A stretch of 43,112 nucleotides of DNA from CAZISM01 sp964541895 (GTDB lineage: Bacteria; Zhuqueibacterota; Zhuqueibacteria; Residuimicrobiales; Residuimicrobiaceae): assembly GCA_964541895.1 (NCBI GenBank), contig CAZISM010000039.1, positions 1-43,112 on the forward strand. The letters run 5' to 3'. Positions 8,242-15,800 of the stretch are shown here, piece by piece. The notes below the pieces were generated by a model. That model did no database searches. It was not told the DNA's origin and worked only from the letters and a program-made list of their open reading frames with translations. How positions within the stretch are numbered: the stretch's first letter is position 1; every line of letters starts with the position of its first letter. The position numbers and the translations under genes were made by a program.

Positions 8242-9219
8242 ATGCCTGAAATAACCTTTCGTGAAGCTTTGAATCAAGCCATGGCCGAAGAGATGGAGCG
8301 CGATCCCAATGTGTTTTTGATGGGCGAAGAGGTCGGCTACTATCAAGGGGCTTATAAAGTCAGCCAGGGGCTGCTGGAAAAATTCGGCCCCAAGCGAATC
8401 ATCGACACCCCCATCGCCGAACTGGGATTCGGCGGCCTCGGCGTGGGCGCCGCCATGGTCGGGTTGCGGCCCATCATCGAATTCATGACCTGGAATTTTT
8501 CCATTCTGGCCATGGATCAGATCATCAACAACGCCGCCAAATTACGCTACATGTCCGGCGGCATGATGAAAATCCCCATCGTCTTTCGTGGCGCCGGCGG
8601 CGCCGCCCACCAGCTGGGCGCGCAGCACTCGCAATGTCTGGACCCGTGGTACTGTAACGTGCCGGGCCTGATCGTCATGGCGCCCAGCACGCCCAAAGAT
8701 GCCAAAGGCATGCTGAAAACCGCTATTCGCGATGACAATCCGGTGATCTTTATAGAGAGCGAAGTAGCCTATGGCTACAAAGGCGAAGTACCGTCCGAAG
8801 AGTACCTGGTGCCCATCGGCGTCGGCGACGTCAAACGCAGCGGCAAGGACGTGACCATCATCGCCTGGTCGAAAATGGTTCATGTGGCCCTGGAAGCCGC
8901 CAACATGCTGGCGCAGGAGGGGATCGAAGCCGAAGTCATCGATCCGCGTACTTTGCGGCCGCTGGACGAGCAGTTATTGCTGACCTCGGTGGAAAAAACC
9001 AACCGCTGCGTCATCGTAGAAGAGGGCTGGCCCTATGCCGGCGTAGGCGCTGAAATAGCCCATCGCATCTATTTGCACGGCTTTGATCATCTCGACGCGC
9101 CGATCTTGCGCGTCACCGGTGAGGACGTGCCCATGCCCTATGCGAAAAATCTGGAACATGAGGTCACTCCGTCTGCACCCAAAGTGGTGGCAGCGGTCAA
9201 AAAAGTGCTGTACGTATAG
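8242..9219 (+). CDS. pdhB: Pyruvate dehydrogenase E1 component, beta subunit
   Basis: A 325-residue partner of the alpha subunit; the two form the heterotetrameric E1. Recognised from ITFREALNQAMAEEMERD, FLMGEEVGYYQGAYKV, DTPIAELGFGGLGVGAAM, EFMTWNFS, the block around GAQHSQ, and the C-terminal transketolase-type domain (IDPRTLRPLD, VIVEEGWPYAGVGAEI, TGEDVPMPYAKNLE). The last pattern is typical of pyruvate-specific E1-beta subunits. The length is normal for the family. It starts 88 bp after pdhA, and AGAGA lies before the ATG. No E3 gene follows E2 here, so lipoamide dehydrogenase must come from elsewhere. Confidence 0.95.
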   Translation: MPEITFREALNQAMAEEMERDPNVFLMGEEVGYYQGAYKVSQGLLEKFGPKRIIDTPIAELGFGGLGVGAAMVGLRPIIEFMTWNFSILAMDQIINNAAKLRYMSGGMMKIPIVFRGAGGAAHQLGAQHSQCLDPWYCNVPGLIVMAPSTPKDAKGMLKTAIRDDNPVIFIESEVAYGYKGEVPSEEYLVPIGVGDVKRSGKDVTIIAWSKMVHVALEAANMLAQEGIEAEVIDPRTLRPLDEQLLLTSVEKTNRCVIVEEGWPYAGVGAEIAHRIYLHGFDHLDAPILRVTGEDVPMPYAKNLEHEVTPSAPKVVAAVKKVLYV

Positions 9220-9321
9220 GATGGCTGAGGCTTTGCACTCTTGCCATACGGAGACAGGAACGACTCTTGCTCCGGCATCGTCGGCTTCTGTTCCCTGGCA
9301 AATAAAACTTGAGGAATCAAC

Positions 9322-10560
9322 ATGGCTATAAAAATTTCCATGCCCAAACTGAGCGACACCATGGCGGAAGGCGTTCTGGTCAAGTGGCGTAAAAAAGAGG
9401 GCGAACGCGTCGAATCCTCCGATATTATCGCAGAGGCCGAAAGCGACAAAGCAACCATGGAACTGGAGGCATATGACAGCGGTACGCTGTTGAAAATCAT
9501 CGTGCCCGAAGGCGGCAAGGTTCCGGTGGGCGGCACACTGGCCATTATCGGCGAACCGGGCGAGGACATCTCGGCTCTGCTCAGCAGCCAGCCGGTGAAA
9601 GAAACAATCCCGTCGGACAAGAGTCCGCAGATTCCCGACACACTGCCCTCTGTACCCAAACCGGAAGCGGCCGTAAGCAACGGCCTCATCACCAGCGATT
9701 CCACGCGCCTGAAAGCGTCGCCCCTGGCGCGCAAACTGGCGGCAGAACGCAAGCTGGACCTGCGCCAGATTGCCGGCACCGGCACCGGCGGACGCATCAT
9801 TATGCGCGATGTGCTAAATGCCCAGCCGGCCGCAGCGGCGGCTGTCACTCCCGTTCAAGCAGTTGTTAGCAAACAGGACCGCGTCGTTCCCATCAGCAGC
9901 ATGCGCGCCTCCATTGCCAAACGGCTGACGCAGAGCAAAGAGGTAGCACCGCATTTTTATCTGACCATGGTTATTGATATGGACAAAGCGTCCGAATTTC
10001 GCGCCAATTTGAATGGATTGCAGTCGGACGTCAAGGTGAGCTTTAACGACATGATCGTCAAGGCGGCAGCCAGAGCGTTGCTCAAACATCCCTATGTCAA
10101 CGGCTCTTACCTGGACGATAAAATGGTGCTGTACGGCCGTGTCGATATCGGCGTGGCTGTGGCGCTGGAAGAGGGGTTGATCACCCCGGTGGTACGAAAC
10201 GCCGACAGCAAGAGCATTCTGGAGGTTGCGCAGGAAATTCGCGATTTGGCCAGGAAAGCCAAGGAGCGCAAACTGACACCGGCGGAGTACAGCGGCTCCA
10301 CGTTCACCATCAGCAACCTGGGCATGTACGACATCAAACAGTTCACCGCCATCATCAATCCGCCCGAAGCGGCCATCCTGGCCGTAGGCGCGGTCCAGCA
10401 GAAACCGGTGGTGCGCGATGGACAACTGGTCATCGGCCAGCAGATGGAGGTTACCCTCACCTGCGATCATCGCATCGTCGACGGCGCCACCGGCGCCCTG
10501 TTCCTGCGCGAATTCAAGAAAAACCTGGAAAATCCGTTGAGCTTGATGCTGAACAACTGA
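9322..10560 (+). CDS. pdhC: Pyruvate dehydrogenase E2, dihydrolipoyllysine acetyltransferase
   Basis: A 412-residue core subunit that carries the swinging lipoyl arm and forms acetyl-CoA. There is one lipoyl domain (residues 1-80) with the lipoylation site at Lys43 in ESDKATME. A linker rich in P, S and K follows. The E1/E3-binding domain (about 132-170) reads ASPLARKLAAERKLDL...GTGTGGRI. The catalytic domain ends with DHRIVDG (His383, Asp387). The start ATG is preceded by GAGGAA. It is the last gene of the pdh operon; an intrinsic terminator follows 27 bp after the stop. A single lipoyl domain and typical length suggest a complete, ordinary E2. Confidence 0.96.
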   Translation: MAIKISMPKLSDTMAEGVLVKWRKKEGERVESSDIIAEAESDKATMELEAYDSGTLLKIIVPEGGKVPVGGTLAIIGEPGEDISALLSSQPVKETIPSDKSPQIPDTLPSVPKPEAAVSNGLITSDSTRLKASPLARKLAAERKLDLRQIAGTGTGGRIIMRDVLNAQPAAAAAVTPVQAVVSKQDRVVPISSMRASIAKRLTQSKEVAPHFYLTMVIDMDKASEFRANLNGLQSDVKVSFNDMIVKAAARALLKHPYVNGSYLDDKMVLYGRVDIGVAVALEEGLITPVVRNADSKSILEVAQEIRDLARKAKERKLTPAEYSGSTFTISNLGMYDIKQFTAIINPPEAAILAVGAVQQKPVVRDGQLVIGQQMEVTLTCDHRIVDGATGALFLREFKKNLENPLSLMLNN

Positions 10561-10587
10561 TTACGATAAATATAACTTGGTAAATTG

Positions 10588-10623
10588 AGAGCGTCAAAAG
10601 GTTTCTTTTGACGCTCTTTTTTT
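10588..10623 (+). terminator. Rho-independent terminator of the pdh operon
   Basis: A perfect 13-bp stem, AGAGCGTCAAAAG (10588-10600) and CTTTTGACGCTCT (10605-10617), with loop GTTT, runs directly into a T-tract (10617-10623). It lies just after the pdhC stop codon. Confidence 0.95.
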
Positions 10624-10796
10624 GTTTGCTCTTTAAATGATAGATTCTGAAAAGCAATCGAAGGAGCCGCTTCCCAGCGGCGACTTGTGCGGAAGGGTTC
10701 GTTCTCTGATTGTCACCAAGCTCTGAATCAATCTGCCATTCTCGATAGGCTTCCCTGATCGCAAAGGGAATCTCAGCCTGTCCAGGATCATCCGAT

Positions 10797-10821
10797 CGCC
10801 CGGGGAATTTTTCCCCGGGCG
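10797..10821. repeat. Intergenic palindrome, 11-bp arms
   Basis: A perfect inverted repeat CGCCCGGGGAA (10797-10807), loop TTT, TTCCCCGGGCG (10811-10821). It is GC-rich and has no T-run after it on either strand, so it fits a REP-like element better than an intrinsic terminator. Confidence 0.65.
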
Positions 10822-10973
10822 GAACCGGCAATCGGGCATCTGCCCGAGATACAGCAAAATCTACCCAAAGCCGGATTTCTCCACAAGTCAGCCCTGCCAC
10901 GACGATAACAGAATAACCACTCGCACCTCTTCAATTCGCCTGCTCTCTGGAGTGCAGCAACCGTGTTATGGCC

Positions 10974-10998
10974 GGCCGGCGTGGTTTGTACGCCGGCC
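10974..10998. repeat. Intergenic palindrome, 9-bp arms
   Basis: An inverted repeat GGCCGGCGT (10974-10982), loop GGTTTGT, ACGCCGGCC (10990-10998), just beyond the 3' end of the DUF4416 gene. It could act as a transcript-end hairpin for the minus-strand pair, but there is no U-tract. Confidence 0.6.
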
Positions 10999-11043
10999 TA
11001 ACGACCACCTGGTGAAATAGCGGCCGGGGTGATCGGTCCCGCA

Positions 11044-11610
11044 TTAGTCAAGGGAGCGATCGTCACCAGAGACGGACTGAAGCTTTAACAGCCGCCGCAG
11101 CTGCCCTTTGAATCTGGCGCGGATGTGCAGAAAGGCGTCGTCGTAGCGGCCGGATTTGAAATCCGGGAAAGCGTACTCTGAGGGTTTATAGTGGCCGCGC
11201 TCATAGCGCAGGGTCAGATCGGCGTAAATCCCCAGGTCCAGATATATTTTATGAGCGTTGTACTTGGCAGAGGCGAGAACAAACTTGTCATAGTCCATAT
11301 AGCCGGGGTCGAGGTTCACTTTGCGCTGACCGTCTACCGCCAGTCGTTCTTCAACGTGATTGCATTCCAGTTTTATTTTCGCCAGGCAGGACGGGCTCCG
11401 CATCTCCTGAAATGAAATAAATTGCCGATAGATCGGCGAACCCATTTCAGCCACATAGTAATCGGTGCAATCAAACGGGTACAGCGGGCTTTTATAGTCC
11501 ACGCGCCCGTATCGCTCGCTGAGCAGCTGCAGCGCCTGCCCGCAGAGCGCGGCATCGCTGAAAAGAATCCCGCAGACCAGTTTTACCGGCAGTGGTTCAA
11601 TCGGTTTCAT
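11044..11610 (-). CDS. DUF4416 family protein
   Basis: A 188-residue cytoplasmic protein of unknown function. I recognise the family from PVKLVCGILFSD at the start, YPFDCTDYYVAEMGSPIYRQF, IKLECNHVE, VNLDPGYMDYDKFVLASAK, KIYLDLGIYADLTLRY and YAFPDFKSGRYDDAF. These acidic and aromatic blocks are characteristic of DUF4416, which has no assigned biochemical role. The start codon overlaps the end of the upstream acetyltransferase-like gene by 14 bp, so the two are probably translated from one message and may act together. The length is typical of the family. Confidence 0.88.
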   Translation of the reverse strand: MKPIEPLPVKLVCGILFSDAALCGQALQLLSERYGRVDYKSPLYPFDCTDYYVAEMGSPIYRQFISFQEMRSPSCLAKIKLECNHVEERLAVDGQRKVNLDPGYMDYDKFVLASAKYNAHKIYLDLGIYADLTLRYERGHYKPSEYAFPDFKSGRYDDAFLHIRARFKGQLRRLLKLQSVSGDDRSLD

Positions 11611-12481
11611 GGTCCCCCTTCCTTTTCGGCCGATACAGTCCGTGCGTCCGCTCCAGCTCCATATTTCGCGTCATCGCCTCCTGCGCCCGTTCCAGCCATT
11701 CGGGCGCGATGCCAAACAGTGAACTCACGGTGCGCTCGTAATCGCTTTTCAGACGCTGTTTGCTTTTGCCGGCCATGGTGGTGACCTGCAGATAATCGCC
11801 ATGAAGATAGACCAGCTGGTCCTCCCGTACCTGCGTCAAACAGATACCGTGCATGGTGCCCTGGTAGAAAGAGGCCAGCCAGTGGTTGAGAAACTCGGGC
11901 AGCAAAGCGGGCAAAGCGGAAAAATCGTAGCGCAGTTTCAACGCCTGCTGATCAAAGGTATAGAGCTGATACCGATCCCGGACCGTGTCAAAACGCAATT
12001 CAACGCCGCTGTGCGGAGCCCGGTACAGGCGCGGCTTGTCGGGATGTATCTCCATCGGCTGAGTCAACAGATAGCCCGGATCCACCAGGAACAGGCCGTG
12101 CTCCAGCATGGCGATCAGGCCGCAATGCACATTGGCGCGCTGGCCCATGTCGGCCATGACGATATAGCTCTGGAAGCCAAGATGATATAAAATGGTGTGC
12201 AGAAAAAAGGTGAGCGAAAAACAGGTGCCGCCGAGACGATGGCGCTCGTAATCCTCCATCACCTCTTCGGGAAGGCGCACGCGCTCCGAGGATAAGAAAT
12301 GGGCGTTCAGCTTGATGATCTTGCTGATATTTTCATACGGGAATGAAGCAAAGGCGTTCAACACCAGCCGCAAGAGCTCATGATCCGGCGGCGCCGGTTT
12401 GATGACAAAATAGTCCATGAAACGACGCACGGCATAGGCGTGGTTGGCCGGATCGAGCCGGATATCGTTACGGTCGGGCAT
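11597..12481 (-). CDS. Arylamine N-acetyltransferase-fold protein
   Basis: A 294-residue protein with the NAT Cys-His-Asp triad in order: Cys87 in GGTCFSL, His119 in NVHCGLI and Asp134 in LVDPGY. The upstream FPYENISK block matches the NAT pattern FENL. NATs transfer acetyl from acetyl-CoA to arylamines or hydrazines through the cysteine; other members act on natural-product or polyketide intermediates. The cysteine motif differs from the classic RGGxCxE (here RLGGTCFS), so the acyl donor and acceptor are uncertain. A ribosome binding site AGGAA lies upstream of the ATG. It overlaps the DUF4416 start by 14 bp. The spacer upstream carries no gene. Confidence 0.82.
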   Translation of the reverse strand: MPDRNDIRLDPANHAYAVRRFMDYFVIKPAPPDHELLRLVLNAFASFPYENISKIIKLNAHFLSSERVRLPEEVMEDYERHRLGGTCFSLTFFLHTILYHLGFQSYIVMADMGQRANVHCGLIAMLEHGLFLVDPGYLLTQPMEIHPDKPRLYRAPHSGVELRFDTVRDRYQLYTFDQQALKLRYDFSALPALLPEFLNHWLASFYQGTMHGICLTQVREDQLVYLHGDYLQVTTMAGKSKQRLKSDYERTVSSLFGIAPEWLERAQEAMTRNMELERTHGLYRPKRKGDHETD

Positions 12482-12600
12482 GAAAATTCCTGATACTCCG
12501 TTGGCGGAGAACCACTCTCCGCCGTCCAGTATACGAATCCCGCACCTTTTTTCAAAGGGATAATTGCCTGATATGAAAACGCCGTAAGAGAAAGCTCATT

Positions 12601-12633
12601 AACCGCGAATAAACGCGAATGAACGCTAATAAA
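12601..12633. repeat. Short tandem repeat of a 10-bp unit
   Basis: Three imperfect head-to-tail copies of a unit close to AACGCGAATA (AACCGCGAAT, AAACGCGAAT, GAACGCTAAT) lie in the non-coding spacer. The function is unknown. Confidence 0.6.
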
Positions 12634-12767
12634 GATGATCCTGTCGCGCTTAATTGTGGCTTGAATTCATTAACTGTTTTTGGCGATAGATATATTTTAG
12701 GCTGCGCCCGGGGCACTAGCAAAGATTATCAATACATCGCAATCCTGAATATCATTGCGTTTATCAA

Positions 12768-12788
12768 GCGCGACCAACCTGGTCGCGC
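12768..12788. repeat. Intergenic palindrome, 9-bp arms, second copy of the GCGACCA element
   Basis: A perfect inverted repeat GCGCGACCA (12768-12776), loop ACC, TGGTCGCGC (12780-12788). It shares the inner arm sequence GCGACCA/TGGTCGC and the 3-nt loop size with the element at 4372-4394. It lies 20 bp beyond the stop of the giant minus-strand gene. No T-run follows on that strand, so it is not a classical terminator. Confidence 0.7.
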
Positions 12789-12807
12789 CACAAAAAAAGA
12801 GCAGGAT

Positions 12808-15800
12808 CTAGCGGAGCAGAACCATTTTCCTGCTCAAGCGAACGGCAGGGGTGGACAAAACGCCGTAATAGGTGCCGCTGGCTACCTGACGCTCGTTCGC
12901 ATCCAGGCCATCCCACGACCGCACATAGTAACCCGGTTTCAAAGTTTCATGGAGCAGAGTTCGGACCAAACGGCCGGTCACGTCAAAAATCTGCAATTGA
13001 ACCCATTCCTTCTGCGACACCGTAAAAGCCATCGTCGTACTGCTGTTGAACGGATTGGGATAATTCTGCGCCAGGTCGAACTGTGTCGGCAGCGGCACGG
13101 CGACAAAGATCGCCTCGTGATCGGTCAAACGGCCGTCCCGGGACACATCCTGCAATCGGTAGTAAAAACCATCGTGGTCCGTATAACCGGCGTCGGTGTA
13201 TCTGTACCGGCCATCGCTGCCGGCCGGCAGCAGGGGACTGATCCGTTCGTATGGCCCGCCAACGTTCTGGCTTCGCCAGACATAAAAACCGGCGTTTTCC
13301 GCTTCATAACGTGTGCTCCATAAAAGTTCGGCGCCGACATAGGGCGTATACGATCCGCTGTAATGGCTCAACAGCACAGCGGTGGTAATCTGTATGCGCC
13401 AGGTGACGCTGCTGGTATCGCGGCCGTCCGACACCACCGCCTTGACCGTGTTCAAACCGGCCGTGTACAATTCGGACTGAAAGCGAAGCTGGCTCGTGGT
13501 GGATCGCAGAGCGCCGTTGACCGTCCAGCTGTAATAGAGCGGGTCGCTATCGGCGTCGGTCGCGCTTACCATAAAATCGATATAGCCGGAAGGTTTTTTC
13601 AGATCCAGGTTTCGTTCCGCAGGAATAGTGTTCTGAGCGGATATTTGCGGCGGCCGATTGACGTTCACCACCTGCAGCAAAACCGCTTTACGGCTGATGG
13701 CACCGCTCGAGTCCTCAGCGACAAACTCGACCGCATGGTCGCCGGCCTGGTCAAAACCGGGTTGCCACTGGAACACCGCACCGTTCAGGCGGGCCCCTTT
13801 GGGCAGCGGATTAACCGATAGCGCAAAGGTATCCATCTCGGCGTCATACACCGGCACGGTCAGGCGGAACAGAACACCTTCACTCAAATGGTATGAATCC
13901 TGCAAGGCCAGCACAGGTGCGGAATTGGCGCCGGCCTGGGCGACAAACAGGACCGTCTGCGCCAATCCATCGGCGGCTGCGGCCGCCTGCTGCAGCCCGG
14001 TCTCTTTGCCCAGAATCCACAACACCTGCGCCTGTCCCAGCGAATCAGTGCTGACCTGCGACGCGGGCAAAAATCCGGCACCTGCAGCGGTAGAGCTGAA
14101 AAAAATAGCATGGGATGCCACCGGGTTGCCAAAGGCATCGAACAGACGCACGCTCAGCGGCTGATTCAAACGATGTCCGGCAATGCCTTCCTGTTGATCG
14201 CCTCCAGCTTTTTGCAGAACGCTGGCAGCAGCGGCATGAACCTGTATGGAAAATTGCACGTTCAGCCCGGCGTTGGTTTTTGCTGAAGCCTTCACCTGCA
14301 CCAGACCGCTTTTGCTGCCCATAAGCAATTTAACCTGCGCCAGACCGGCGCCATCGCTCAGCACGTCCACCACCTTGGTCCCATCGCTGCTGACCCGGTA
14401 ATCGACGACGTTGCCAGAGGCAAGAAAATTGGCCTCCCCCTTGACGAGAGCGAACTGCACGGCACTATTGGTCAGCCCCTTGCCGGTCGCATCCTGCACC
14501 AGCACCATCAAAGGTTCAGACAGGGTATCTCCGGCCACCGCCGTGCGCTCTACGTTGCCAACGGCGCTGAGGCTGGCGACCGACAATTCGTTGAATTGGA
14601 TGGATACGGAACCGCCGAGCTTGGTGTTGTTCACGACGTCCAGGCAGGACAGGGTGGCAATACCGGCGGTTGTCGATCGAACCATGGTCTTGCCGGTGCC
14701 CAGTGAATCCGTTATCAGCGGCGACGGATCGATCGAAACCGCCAGGCCGCTGGCGCTGAATTTGATCTGCCGCTCCGGCACCACATTGCCATATTTGTCT
14801 TTGATCACCGCCGTCACCGGGCTGCCGTTGTTCATGCCGACAAAAACAGGAGAGACTGCTGTCAGGCTCGACTGCGCACCATCCGGTTTGTCCGGCAAGG
14901 CTTTGGCGTAAATGGAAATCGGCGAGCCGGCGATGGGATTATTGCTGTCGTCCAGGGCCGATAGCAAAACCTGTTGCGTCGTCAAGCCGGCGCGCACGCC
15001 CAGCTGCCAAACGGCGCCGGCCGTACCGTCCGCCGCTGTTGTCACCACAAGCACCGTGTCGCCGTTGGCTGTGAAGCGGCCTTTGCCTTTTACAATCTGA
15101 ACGCGCACACTCCGGTTGGCGACAGCCAAATCGTTGATGTCGGTGATGCGGATCCTGATCGATTCAGCAATAACGGTTCCGACCACGGCTGACGGCTGCG
15201 GGGAGGAGAGCAGCTCCATTTTGTACTCTGGAGCCAGCGCCAGCGCCGTATAGGTGATGGGTGAATTGCCCAAAGGCACCATGCCGTTGGACGCAGACGC
15301 GGTAAAACCGTTATCCAGTCCCGGTGCACCCAGGACAAAACGGGCTGTTGCTACGCCCTCGCTGTTGGTATACACCGCCAGGTGGGGGGTGTTGTCCGGT
15401 GCAAAATAGCCGCTGCCTTTGCTGCGGCTGAACTCCACCCGCACGCCGGCTACAGCACGGCCGCTCTCATCGATGACCTGTACCTGCACCGGCTGCTCCA
15501 GCTCATGATAGGCAAATCCCTGCAGCAACTGATTCGGATTGGTGATGGGAAACAATCGCGCCGGCGTGGCGGAGAGCGTCGATGCGTAAAACCGCGTCGG
15601 GCTGTAGGTCAGCGGCGAGCCTTCGAACTCGCTTGTGGCCTCGACGACATACGCAGAATCGCCGCGCTCCCCGGCCAGGGTCAAATAGGTGCGAACCGTG
15701 CCGCTGCTATCTGACAAGACCTCGACGCTGCGCTCGCCCAGCAGCGTGCCGGAGGCGCTGACCACCTCAAAGCGTACAGGATGACCGGCGACCGGGTTGC

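Larger units (their letters stand above)
10624..11043. other. Gene-free spacer with two palindromes
   Basis: About 420 bp between the pdh terminator and the end of the minus-strand DUF4416 gene. I see no convincing gene: the longest reading frames lack family patterns and ribosome binding sites. It holds two GC-rich perfect inverted repeats (10797-10821 and 10974-10998), listed separately. Transcription of the neighbours converges here. Confidence 0.6.
12482..12807. other. Gene-free spacer with tandem repeat and palindrome
   Basis: 326 bp between the NAT-like gene start and the end of the giant SGNH gene. It holds the promoter region of the NAT/DUF4416 pair (minus strand), a short tandem repeat (12601-12633) and a REP-like palindrome (12768-12788). 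I see no supported gene. Confidence 0.6.

Noticed and set aside
12768..12788. Intrinsic terminator of the SGNH gene
   Set aside because: On the minus strand the T-run comes before the hairpin, not after it; a REP-like element fits better.
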